Positions 23,762 to 35,490 of a stretch of DNA of 64,000 bases are shown piece after piece. Source of the DNA: Rotaria sp. Silwood1 (lineage: Eukaryota; Rotifera; Eurotatoria; Philodinida; Philodinidae). The stretch is from contig CAJNOP010000032.1 of the NCBI GenBank assembly GCA_905250075.1, positions 891,333 to 955,332 on the forward strand, in the 5' to 3' direction. The notes under the pieces are model-generated. The model did no database searches and was not told the DNA's origin. It saw nothing but the letters and a program-made list of their open reading frames with translations. A program made the translations under genes and the position numbers. Every line of letters begins with the position of its first letter. Position 1 is the first letter of the stretch.

Positions 23762-24022
23762 ATTTATTATGATTATTTTAGCTACTTTTAAATATTAAAT
23801 CACATATTCTCTATGTTGTATTAAATTATAATACAATTGTCTCATATTAAAAACTTTTTTTCTATATGGAAAGATATTCTTTTCATCAACAAGGATTTCT
23901 TTTCTTAATGTGTATCAGAGGATTAATCTTTATTGCAAATACCTTTCTTTCTTATATGCTCATAAATTATTATGTCATATCTAATCTCTTTCATCTTCAA
24001 ACAATCGAAGACATAAAAACTT

Positions 24023-24408
24023 CTAAAAAAGAAATAGTATTACATACGTTCGTAATCGTGGTGGTGTAGCAATGGGACTATACATTTTTTTTGTTGAAAT
24101 TAATTCAAGATCGCTTGGTGGTTGCCAATCAATAACATTTTCATTAAAATGATCAACGTATGGCTTATTTTCTTTTTGTTTTTTCAATATTGATGTCGGT
24201 TTCGACATGGCAGTCGATGATGATTGATTATTGCCAAATCTAAAATTTTTCTTTCATCTTGATTTTTTGTTTTCTTTGCATTAATGAAAAAAAAATACCG
24301 AATTTTAATTCCTTTGGAATCGTTTGATGATGATATACCCGTATGCTGAGACTTATGAGCAGTCGAATGTCCCATTGGACGTATACGACTTTGATTTGTT
24401 GTAGTCAT
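24023..24408 (-). CDS. Small two-exon ORF, 108 residues, unrecognised
   Basis: Exon 24408-24299 and exon 24239-24023 flank a 59-bp GT-AG intron and give 108 codons in frame. The product is basic and Ser/Thr-rich (MTTTNQSRIRPMGHSTAHKS) and later has VIDWQPPSDLEL and ATPPRLRTY. It sits 260 bp upstream of the 475-aa gene on the same strand. It could be that gene's 5' exons, since a donor-like GTATGT occurs at 24045. However, the phase left by that donor does not fit any acceptor I can find before 23761, so I keep it separate. It may be the true N-terminus spliced in a way I missed. Confidence 0.4.
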
Positions 24409-25366
24409 TGAACATTACTTTTATATAAATTTTTGTAAAAATCCAATTATAGTTGATCATATACACATATAGGCAAACTTAAAAATTACTTATATGTCAT
24501 GACAACCAATTTAATAAATTAATAATAATCATAATAAAATAGATGATATATAAAAATTTAATCATTTCTTTTTTGTTTAGTTTTGATTTTTATATTTATT
24601 TCATTATAATAAATGTGTCAAGTTTTTTTTTTGCGAATAGATGACACTAAATAAAATCAATATTGATTGGTTGAAAGATTTGACAAATAGAAATAGAATA
24701 TTGAGTCAACATGATTCATTCTGATTGAATATTGTTCTGTTATCATTATTATTGAGTTCTTCGTTCTATACATATTTGTATTGTGTCTTTCAAATATTTA
24801 TAATACTCAAAAGAAAAAAAAACTTGAACGTTCCTGTTTCTATTTAACTGAATTTAATCGATTGGTAAGTTGACAGAATGATTTCATTTACTTTCTTTTT
24901 AAAAGTAAAAGTTATTCACGTACACTTTGACTTTTTATTGTTCTCTTGAGTGATTTCTTTACACAATTGGTCTTTCGAAACGCATTTAATATTTTTTTTC
25001 TTTACCTACATTTACTCTTCTCTCTCATCATCCAATTTATATTCCTTCATGTTGTATGATTTCAGCTTTAGCCTTCATTTTCGTTTGCTTTAAGTGCATT
25101 TCATATTTAAAAAAAAAAAGAAGAGAAAAGAGAGGCGATTGAAATCAAAGGGAAAAAAAAATTTCACTTATAATATTCTCATTCAACAACTACTTGTCAT
25201 TTGTCTAATTTTTCTTCTTCTGTATGTTGTATGAATAATAAATAAGTATTTCGATACATTAATTTTACAAACGAAACCAAAGTGAACCGAAGAAATTCAA
25301 ATAAAAAATATACGAAAGAAACAAAACATAATAATAAATGATTTTTATTGACGATTAATACATACT
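24409..25366. other. Intergenic between divergent genes
   Basis: About 960 bp of highly AT-rich DNA with homopolymer runs separates a minus-strand and a plus-strand start. It probably holds both promoters. No specific element is recognised. Confidence 0.5.
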
Positions 25367-25870
25367 ATGACATCTAAATCAATTCTATCATCATCAACAA
25401 GTCCATCAAAATATTTATATGAAAATAAATATCAAACAGAAGACGATCAACCATTAAATATTCATTGGAATTCATATTTGAAAACAGATCGAAAAACGAA
25501 TTCTTCATATTTTCAACGTTCGACTCTACTCAATCGATCGTATGACCATATTAATATACCATATGCTTCAAATGTTTATGGTGTATATCGTCGCCCACTA
25601 TCTAATATAAAATCTCCGCTTTCCATATATACAAATCCAAGTAGATGTACTAATCAAAGAAGCAAATCTCATCATTCTCAGCAACATCAATTATCTCGTA
25701 GTATTAGTGATGATTATTACTATCCTATGTATGACGACCTAAATGGTCTTATCAATGCTATTTATGGCGATGAGAAGAAGAATGAAAATAATAAATATGA
25801 ATATAATGAAGAAAATTCTTCAAATATTTTCAAATATACCTTCGATAATACAGGTGTAAGTTCTAAATGA
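25367..25870 (+). CDS. Ser/Tyr-rich ORF, possible alternative first exon of the PHACTR gene
   Basis: ATG at 25367 opens a 167-codon frame (MTSKSILSSSTSPSKYLYEN) rich in Ser, Tyr and Asn, ending in an acidic stretch. No domain is recognised. Near its end, ACAGGT is followed by GTAAGT at 25856. Splicing there would leave a 489-nt exon in phase 0, exactly the phase needed to join PHACTR exon 2 at 27499. It could thus be an alternative 5' exon giving a longer N-terminus, or an independent small gene ending at 25870. Transcripts would decide. Confidence 0.5.
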   Translation: MTSKSILSSSTSPSKYLYENKYQTEDDQPLNIHWNSYLKTDRKTNSSYFQRSTLLNRSYDHINIPYASNVYGVYRRPLSNIKSPLSIYTNPSRCTNQRSKSHHSQQHQLSRSISDDYYYPMYDDLNGLINAIYGDEKKNENNKYEYNEENSSNIFKYTFDNTGVSSK

Positions 25871-27011
25871 ATATATATATACTGATTCCAGTTATATTTG
25901 TTAAATCAATATCATTTTTCCACTATTCAATATTTATTTTCCTATGGCATTATACCCTATAGATGTTGATAAAAAAAAAATCAGATGAATTTCTTTCTTT
26001 ACCTTCTTAAGAATACGTGTTATTTGAGTTCTTTTATATAAAACAAATTAATCTACCTGTTTTTTTTCTATTATATATGCTAATCTATATTCATGCATGA
26101 GGTTATTTATTAGTTCCACAAAAAATATTTTCGAGCGAATAAAAGCCGATAGTGATTATGTCTTTTTTTTTATGTTCTATGCGCCAGCTGCATATATATT
26201 AGAAAGAATGTTACTTATCGCAATATTTCTTTCTCATATGAGATATATTTTGCGTCGTAGATTCTCTTTTTGATACTTAACGCATTTTCTTCTCTTTATA
26301 CAATCTATACAGATGTCTTCACAACACTATTACAACTAATCGTTACTCGTTCGTGCATAGTAGAGAAAGACGAATAATATATAAATATATTGACATTGCG
26401 ACATCATTTCTCTTGTTTTCACAGTCGTCTGATGCTGTGTTCTTTTTTATAACTGATTGTTTTGGGATTTATCAATAAATTTCTTCTACTGTCTCTCGTT
26501 TCGCACTGAATCGGTAAGCTTATGTCTATGCATGTCTAAATCGTCTCGATGTGTATAGTTTTCAATGAATTAGCATCAAACTCGACTTGTTATGTTTTTT
26601 TTTTTCTTCTGTTGGTTATTTCATCATTATTCTCTTTCTTGGATAAGACATCATGTATTCTAATGGGAGTTTAGTGAGAAATAGGTGTATAGAGGCATAG
26701 ATTGTTCTATTTGTGATTGATGAATAAACAACGCACTAATAGGGTTAGAAAGGCCAATATGTTATTTTGTTTTTGCATTTATGTATATAGATATAAAAAA
26801 AAAGAAGAGGAACGATATGCGCGTAGGCGGAATGACCTTCATTGGTGATTACGCATATGTGTATTCGTTCGCTCGGGCAGATAAACAAGCGAAAAAGAAA
26901 ACTTTGTATATTATTTTGGCATGACGAAGAAGAGCATAATTTAAGAAAAATTATCATTCTCATTGAGACAAATAATAAAGAAATAGTTTTGATTAAGTCT
27001 TTTCTAAGATA
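25871..27011. other. Spacer or intron upstream of PHACTR
   Basis: About 1.1 kb of AT-rich DNA without a supported gene. If 25367-25855 is an alternative exon, this is part of a 1.6-kb intron. TTTTCTAAG ends at 27008, 3 nt before the ATG at 27012. Confidence 0.5.
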
Positions 27012-27366
27012 ATGGGTGTAACTAATTCACGACAACGAAGTCAAAGTGAAGAAGCATCGATTGTATATACGTCTGAGAACGATATTAATGAGAAAGAAAA
27101 AAATGATAAGGTATGTTTATAATTGATTTATGATTATGATGTTAGTTTGTAAGAAAAATTATTCGTTGCCCATGATTATTATTTTTTTTTTTTTGTACTT
27201 TTTTTTTTTTAATCATCATATTCATTTGACACATCATATAAACATGCATGTAGAATGGATTCACAAGTGCCCTTTCAACCTTGGTAGACATGGTTCATGT
27301 CAACTATTCAAATTTTATTTTCTTTCTCTCTCTCTCTCGCTTCCCCCAAGCATTTTTTCTTTTCTT

Positions 27367-27406
<40 letters not shown>

Positions 27407-30400
27407 TGATAAGAACCATAAAAGAGAAAGAAACGATGATCGAATAATATATAAATACTCAAAGTCTATTTTTTTTCTTTCATTTAATTTCTTCAAAGGA
27501 TGTCATTTTACCTATGGCAACATATGAAAATGTTGGACTTATAAATACACCTAATATTAATAATAATAATAATAACAATCTTCATTCTTTATCAACACCA
27601 ACAACTCGTGATTCATACGATTATTCATCAACAACATATAATCAACAAGTAAAGTCGAAATCATCTACAATGCCAAAAGATCATTATCAAAATGTAACAA
27701 CAACAACTAAACAAGATATTATTCCATCAGAAAATGGAAGTAATTATTTAACACCATCTGATATGGATTCAACTACAAAGTCGAATGAAACAACAAAAAG
27801 AACAAATAATACAAATGGAAAATTTTCTTTACAAAAAATGATACGTCAAGGTTTTTCCTCGTGGCGTACAAGAAAAAAACCGCCATCATTATCAACACCA
27901 CCAACATCAACTATATCAACAAATATTTCAACACCACCTTCACCTCCTTCGTCTACTGGTCGTTATATGACAACTGATAATGATCTATCACAAGTTCATC
28001 CATTGACAGCTCAACGTTCAATGTCAAATGATATAGTTTCAAATCCAATATCATCACAACGAATTATTGTCACAGAACAAATTGCTCCTGCAACAATTCG
28101 ATCAAATAGTGTTGATTGTCCGACAGTAGATTTTGATCGGCCGTCAACAAATATTCGTGGTTATATTCAATCACCTTGGGCAAATTCTTCAACATCAACT
28201 ATTTCTAATACTAATACGATCGAATCGATATCTCGTCCAGAAACTTCATCAACAAATCGAATATTATCGATGCAATGTACGGAAAATCCAAAAGCATTGA
28301 CACCATTATCAATAATACCAGCATCTGTTAGTGTTCCAACAGCGACAGAAACGACAAATAGTACAATGCCTTCAACAATATCATCATCTAATTCATCAAA
28401 AATTCCACCTCCTGGTATGTATTGATTCATTTTGAGACTACTCTTAAAAACAGTCAATTTTCGTCAAAGTTATCGAAATTAAGATAAATGTATGACAAAT
28501 TAGTCTGAGGTCTCATCTTTCATAAATGACATGATTTTTGGATTTGCCATCTCGTTCTTTCCCAAAGTTTTTTGATAATTTCTGTCATCACCTAGTTAAA
28601 AAAACATATACTACATTTTTATTTTCTCTGAAAGAACATGTCAAGATGCAGAAAATGATAGAAACATTTTTTTTTTGAATTAAGTCTTGTTATTATTATT
28701 ATGTAGAAAAGAGTATTTTTATAATTAAAATGCTATTCTTTTTTAAGTTTTTCAAGAGATTGAACTTTACTGTGCTCTAGAAAAGCAGAAAAAAAAATGG
28801 GAGTTTGTCATGCTGTACAGCTTGACATGCTCTTTCCAACAACAAAAAAAATAATTAACTTTATAAAATTCATCAGAAAAATAGCTTCGAAGTGTCATCT
28901 GTCAAATACTATATAAATCAGGTATCTTCATTGTTAGTTAGTACTTTTCTTAAACTCAACTTTCGAAATTTCTAAAAGAATAACCTTATACTGTGATTAT
29001 TTTTTGTATGCAAAATTCTTCTTATAATAATGGTTATTTCTTATTTCAAAGGTAGTGTGACTCACATATATCTCAGAAGGAAGTATTTAGAAGTTCGAAG
29101 CCGATGACAACTTTTGCTTAATTCATCGAAAAATTATTTATCCTGAAAGTTTTAAATGTTTCTGATGAGTTGTTCTTTAGAAATTTCAATGAGTGAATGT
29201 GGTTCTTTTAATTCAACTTGTTTCTTTCTCACTAGTTAATCTTTGAAGATCATAACAAATAGTAATCTTCTTCTAGATTTGACAATACTATTCTTTTTTT
29301 CTCTTAACATATTCATCAAAGATTTCGACTAATAAATTATTATATATATATTTTTCTTTATTTTCAGTTGCTCCTAAACCTGATATAAATCGTCTTACAC
29401 CAATACGTTCCAATTATTTGAATAATAATCCTTCATCATCTAGTTCATCACCGTCAACTGCTACAACAAATTCATTTTCTCCTTTATTAACATCAAATAC
29501 GACTGAACAACGTCATGTTGTTTTCTCCGATAATCTTATATCAAATCAATTTATACCAATTAATGATTCAATAAATGATAATAATATTATTTATGCTAAT
29601 ATTAATCCATCAACGATAATATTAAAAGAAAAATTTCAAGTACATAATTCACCTGTAAATAATCGAAATACTTCATCTCCAACATTGATACCAAATAATA
29701 TCAGTGAAAAACAAATTTCTAATACAACAAGTAACACATCAATATCATCATCACCATCAACTAATTCTTCGTCAACACCAATAATTCAAACAACAAAACA
29801 AAGTATTATACAAGATATTGATACAACTAAATATGAAGAAATTCCAGCTAAAGAACCTGATCTATCACGACAACCTGAAAAAAGTGCATTAAAAAAAGCA
29901 AATGCTGTTAAACGTCGTGTTATACCTGTTTTTCGAGAAAATCAACGACCATCACCACGACCAAGTCCTAAATTACAACCTGTTGTTCTTCTATCTCCAT
30001 CATCCATAACACCAACAGTAAATGATGAACAACATACCAATGCAGATGAAAATTCTTCATCTGATGAAGAAAATCATGAACCAAAAAAACGTTTTGCTAA
30101 TGTACAACGTAATGATTCATTAGCACGTTTTCTTAAAGATCGTCCATTACCAGGTGAATTATATGATAAACATATTCTTGTTAAATCATTAGATGAACGT
30201 AAAAATGAACGTGAAACTATTGAAACAAAATTAGAACGTAAATTATCATTACGACCAAGACCTGAAGAACTTGAAGCACGAAATATTTTACGTGCTAAAA
30301 CACAAGCTGAATTAATAGCAGAAAAAGAAGAAAAAAAACGTTATTTAATACGAAAACTTAGTTTTCGACCAAGTATTCAAGGTAAGAAATCATAAAAAAA

Positions 30401-30658
30401 TAAAAATAAAAATAGATTTGATTATATTAATTAACTTTTTTATTTTTTTTAGAACTTCGAGATCGAAAAATTATTCGTTTTTGTGATTATATTGAAGTAT
30501 CTGAATGTGATGATGTTGATCGACGTGCTGATAAACCATGGACACGTTTAACACAAAGAGATAAACAACTTATACGAAGAGAACTTAATGAATATAAAAG
30601 TTCTGAAATGGAAATTCATCCAGAAAGTGCAAAATATACACGTTTTCATCCACCTTAG
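27012..30658 (+). CDS. PHACTR: Phosphatase and actin regulator (PHACTR) family protein
   Basis: Four exons (27012-27110, 27499-28414, 29368-30381, 30453-30658) give 744 residues. The C-terminus is diagnostic: [38 protein letters not shown], then YTRFHPP. This is the PP1-binding tail of PHACTRs, which bind the PP1 catalytic subunit and steer its specificity. Three RPEL motifs that bind G-actin precede it: [13 protein letters not shown] (about 597-609), [13 protein letters not shown] (about 634-647) and [13 protein letters not shown] (about 672-685, split by the last intron). In exon 2, [20 protein letters not shown] matches the basic segment near the N-terminus of vertebrate PHACTRs, but the RPEL that normally follows it is not visible. 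Between lie long Ser/Thr/Asn-rich stretches. The N-terminus MGVTNS fits an N-myristoylation signal. An actin-dependent cytoskeletal role is inferred from the family. Confidence 0.93.
27370..27402. repeat. (TA)n microsatellite
   Basis: About 16 TA units in PHACTR intron 1. Short frames crossing it are artefacts. Confidence 0.95.
28415..29367 (+). other. PHACTR intron 2
   Basis: A 953-bp intron (GTATGT...TTTTCAG). It contains an imperfect 20-bp palindrome around GCTGTACAGC (near 28820) and a loose inverted pair GAAAGAACATGTCAAG / CTTGACATGCTCTTTC about 200 bp apart. This is possibly a worn foldback element. Confidence 0.4.
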
Positions 30659-33600
30659 TAAAGTCTTAGATATTATCGACAATATTAGTTCTCTGTTTTT
30701 TTTTCTTATGATGATAGAACGAGAAAATCGTTGTGTTTTTTTTTTCTTATTTACTGTGATTCATATGTTTGTGGATGTATGTTATCTTTTGCTATCGGCT
30801 TAATATTACTTCAATACATTTATTTTTGTTTTGTGTCATCTTATAACAAGTAGTATATTTTGCCTTTGTTACGATCAAAAAATTTACTATCTTGAACGTT
30901 CTTATGTACAAAATGACCGGTTTCTATTTTCTTCATTTGCTTTATTGTTCATAATGAACAATAGTTTTTTCTCTTTCAAAAAAAAAAAATAAAAAAAAAA
31001 AATAAAGCATGTCACAATGCATGCTGTTAAATCTTTATGTACTCTGCCTTTCATCTATTCTCTTGGTGTTTTGTCTTGTATAGATTTTTTTTTTTTTGTT
31101 TTTCATTGTACAGGAAAAAGAAAAAGTTTAAATGAACAATATGATAGGCAAAAGAAATTGCAGATCATTTTAAATATTTTCTTTCTTTTTCTTTAATACT
31201 TGATAGTGTGGATGTGAATCTTCTCTGTCTCCCAGCCATAACTCACCCAATCTCACGAAAGACAAATACTTTGTCATTCTACCAATTCACCCTGACCTTT
31301 TTTGATAATTTATTTTCTTTTTGACATATTTAACTATCTTATCATATGCTTCATCATCATCTGCACATCAATTTTTATCAAAAATGAATTCTTTTAATAG
31401 AGCAACATTTGCTTTCCACTACTGTGACTTGTTTTCAAGTGCAATAAACTGCTCAATCTTGATCGAACCAGTTTTCATTCATATAATTCTATATAAATTA
31501 GCTGTTTTGAAACGTCAAGATCTGACTATTGACTGAGTTGAGTATTGAATACCTGAACGAGTTGCAGAAGACTACATTGAATAAAATCGAGTTAGTGCTA
31601 GAAAAAAAATATTAGTAATCTGTGAAGTAGCAAAATTGTAAACAAAAACTTTTTGTGTACATAAATTTGTTGAATATGTTTTTTCATAATGGAAAGACGA
31701 TGTGTGAATTATAACTGCAATACATATGAACCGATGAACGGTGGGTTGATACTTGTAATCATATTTTATGTTTATACACAAACAGTCAAAATATCAGCTC
31801 AATATCGTAAAAAATAATAACACTTCATGATCGCGTGGCTAGTTTTGTCTAGAAGTGTAATTATTATATCTTTTTATTTAATTCATTGTTAAAATCAATA
31901 AATACGATCATTTTAGCGTCATTTTAAACACAAAAAAGATAATCAGAAAAACTTCGTTTTTTTTTGACAGACTTATTTGAGACATAAATCGAAATCATCT
32001 ACCTGTGCTAAAATAACGGTTTCCATAAATTCAATAAGAAAACTTTTCCATTTCAATTATTTGTTTTGAACAGATAATTCTTCAGAATTTTCTCTAATAT
32101 ATACGAAAACTGAAAAGTTGAAAAATGACAATCAATATTAAAAAAAAAACTCTGAATAAACCTTTTTGTATTGATTAGAAAATTTTCATATTTATAATTC
32201 TTGGAAGAAACTTAATATAAAGAGATTAAAATGTTTATAAAGAATACTGTGTTGAAGAATATGATTTATTGGTTTATAAATGCGTTTTGTACAATTCGAA
32301 AATATACTGCGGTGTTTAGATTATATATAAGTCCATTAGCTAAACCCTGTGATTTCTTCGCATGATTTTTCTAAATTGTTCAAATCATCGATTTCGAAAA
32401 AAGTATAAAATATAAATTTTTTGTTTTTCTTTCGTTATTGTATCTACAACGATTTTTCATTGAAGGCCATACGATTGAAGAGGAGAAGTGCAGAGATTTT
32501 TCTTCCTGAATTTTTCTTGTTTCTAACCTTTCTTTTTGAAACTTTTTGTTGGTTGTTAAATTGTTGGATCTTTGGTTTTTCTATAAGAAAAAAATATAGA
32601 CAAGTATGTACAATCGAACATGCTTTCTCTCTCTGATTTTCAAACAGAATCATTAATGTCCTCCCAAATAGACAGTTTGTTTCGAATATTTAAGGAGAGT
32701 CAGCCTTGTTTTTGACAATACAAACGTTTCACTTTTCTTTTCCAAAAAGAATTGAGTTTTTTTTTATAAGTCCTTTCTTCTTTTGCACAAGACAAACGTA
32801 AGTCATCGTAGAAAATAACAATACAATTAAAATAAATGAAAAAAACACTGGAAATCTTGAAAATTATGGTAGTGCTCTGTTATTCAAGCTTTGATTACTA
32901 ATAGTTCATTATTCTAATCCTAGAGCTTGATAATCATACTTTGTTTTTCATACTTTGAAATGACATTTTATTGAATATTTTAACTAAAAGCTGAAATCGC
33001 TACAAATACTGATGATCAAAAACAGCAGCAACAATCGTCCCATGCATTAAAATGACGAACAATTGCTGTTGAACGTATATATTTTGATCAGTATCATGTC
33101 TTTTTGACATATCCAATACAAACTAAATAACGTACAAGAATTAAAATTGATGAAATTGATGTTATTTATTTAATTAAGTTAAATCTAATCAATTAAAAGA
33201 ACATGTGTTATTTAAAAAAATGCTAATCGAAATTATATTAATAAATGTACAAAATTATCCAATTCAATTCAATTATATGGTGTTGATGATATTTATCTAT
33301 TCAGTTGAAGATTATTATCAAAGAGGGTCTAAGTGTCATGCTCCTCTTCGATCATATCCACACCCTCCTTATATTTTTATTTCATCTCATTAGAACCTTT
33401 GACCTATTCTAAGTTCATAACAAAGTATCTCTTGCTCTTCTCAACTGCAAATGTTTTAGCACCTATTGAGCCATTTGTTGCTTGTGATGGTAGAGTAACT
33501 AGTGCTAAAATAGTATTCAGGAAGTTTAATCGAAAGAATATTTATAAAAAGAAATTTTGTTGATGGTAACAATAGAAGGATGCATGATTGAATAGTTTAG

Positions 33601-33789
33601 CCATTGTCGACATATTATCGTGCTTCTATGAATTCTATGATAACTTTCAGAAGTTGGCGAAGTACATTGGATTTTAACCACAATGTGCTGCCAAAATGTT
33701 TGTTGAATTTTTGACAGAATGTCATCTAAATCGTCAAGATTCAAAAACAATTACCAGCGAGAAGATGGTCAATGATATAAAAGATTTTT
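30659..33789. other. Long spacer downstream of PHACTR
   Basis: About 3.1 kb of AT-rich DNA with homopolymer runs. The stretch 33000-33300 looks faintly coding (short frames interrupted often), but I cannot identify it. No supported gene. Confidence 0.5.
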
Positions 33790-35490
33790 CTTTTAAATTT
33801 AAGCCTCCTTCCTCCCTCTCCCTCCCCTCCCCCTCAAAAATCGATCTCAGCCCAGTAACGTTCAAATGGTATGAGATTTTCAGGATATGTTAGGGCTATT
33901 GTGAATAAGCTATGGTAAAATTTTCAGTCCGATACCATGATGTTTGAGGGAAATACTGACCAAACAAGGGTCAAAAATAGCTCATTTTGTAAACCAAATT
34001 TCTCTGCCTAGGTCCGTGTGGTGTATTTAAATTTTTTTTGTTTGTAAGAGCATATCAGGATGTAGTGCAGTACAGAGCCTTTTTTTTAAATACTTACTTG
34101 TTTAGGGAAAAAGGTATCGAAAACTCAATGACTTAAGAAACCTTTACAAATGGGTGTCGAGTTACACGTGTCCGTATATACAATGGTTTGCAAAAAAAAC
34201 TTGGAACAAACATTTGGCTTATATTAGCGCCTGAATTAATCGTCTTGAAAAAAATGTTTCGTTATTCCATACACAATAGTCCATAGTTTAACAACATCCC
34301 GTTCAGTATTGTGTTCTCTCTTCTTTTACTTCAAAAACTTCATTGCATCTTTCTTTTATGCGATTTGCCAAACTAATTACAACTTATTTTTTCATATGAG
34401 TTCATTTTTAGTTTGTAAAAAGTCTTCAGTTTACTTGTATTTTTTAATTTTCGTTTCCTGACTCTATGTTTCACACATTCCAAACATTTTCAATGAGATT
34501 AATATCCGGATTGTTGAGCAACCAGTCTAAAATATGAGAAATAGTAGTGACGACGAGTATTTCTCATATCTTAGACTGGTCATCAATCAGCACGAATTCG
34601 AATGGAACCGAAAATGATTGACATATTATGAAACAGTTAAGAGACATTAGTTTTGTGACTTTTCAGTTGACTCATCGATCGTGGCTTTGTAATTTCGCGT
34701 AATGAATTGATATCGTACTCGACTATATGTAGTATCAATCTTACGGTTGTCCATAATTTATTCGTTCGATACTTTAAAGAACTTTGATACCTGAGCTGTC
34801 TCAACTGATAGATAATTGTAGGCAAAGGTGTGTTTGTAGCCTGATGGTTATTTTTCTGGCTGAACGAATTCCCTTGCTTCAATAATATAATAGAGAAATA
34901 TGCTATTTTTTCGTATTGTTTGGCTTTACCATATCGAACTCTGCTCTAATAACGAAACAAAACAAATCGATAAAGTAAATGAATATGTTAAGTAGATAAC
35001 CCAATAAATATAAATCTACGATAACAGTAAAAGATGCCCTCCACAAAAGCCAGGAAATATTAAATCTTTGTGTTGACTAATTGTTCCAAGTTTTTTTTGC
35101 AAACCATTGTATATCCAAGAAAAAGGTTAATTAAAAAAAGCACTCTGTACTGTACTGTGTCTTGACGAGCTCTTTCAAACAAAAAGAAATAAATACATTG
35201 AATGAGTATCGACAGAGAAATTTGATTTGCGCACTGTAGAAACTATAAACGGAGAAAAAACGCAAAAAAATTTTTGGTTTTTTTCAAAAATGGCTTATTT
35301 TTCGAATAGAGGTTGATAGAAGTCTTCAAAAGTTTTTGGAAAAAACTAGGTGCCAAGGAAAAATTTTTGTCAATGATGAAAGATCAAATGACGGAGTATC
35401 TTTCTATATATTTATCTTAATTTTGACCATTCTGACGAAAAGTGATTTTTATTGAGGGGGAGGGGGCGGAGCGTTGAAAAAATTTAAATT
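33790..35490. repeat. Degenerate foldback surrounding a Tc1 relic
   Basis: C-rich CTCCCCTCCCCCTCAA near 33820 faces its complement TTGAGGGGGAGGGGG near 35453, each next to a TTTAAATTT-like stretch. Closer in, a GTATTTAAATT...GTACAGAG segment (about 34020-34080) faces its complement (about 35145-35195). The arms are eroded, with long mismatched parts between matching blocks. The Tc1 relic (34179-35111) lies at the centre, as if it had inserted into the loop. Confidence 0.5.
34179..35111 (-). mobile_element. Tc1/mariner transposon, decayed and internally deleted
   Basis: Terminal inverted repeats TACAATGGTTTGCAAAAAAA at 34179 and its complement ending at 35111 continue for over 30 bp and are flanked by TA, the usual target duplication. 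On the minus strand the interior has transposase remnants. A helix-turn-helix-like part (34640-34880) has TIIYQLRQLRYQSS and later RSMSQLKS. The classic C-terminal block is DWLLNNPDINLIENVW (34528-34478), the counterpart of DWPxxSPDLNPIENLW, which holds the last catalytic Glu. A 60-bp hairpin (34521-34580) sits between them. At 933 bp the element is much shorter than a full Tc1 (about 1.6 kb), so the central catalytic part is missing and the frame is broken. Confidence 0.88.

Noticed and set aside
23703-24408. Merging the 108-codon ORF with the 475-aa gene as one gene
   Set aside because: The donor near 24045 leaves a phase that no acceptor before 23761 can match without a stop.
27130-27527. 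Frames with runs of Tyr-Ile in PHACTR intron 1
   Set aside because: They translate the (TA)n microsatellite and T runs.
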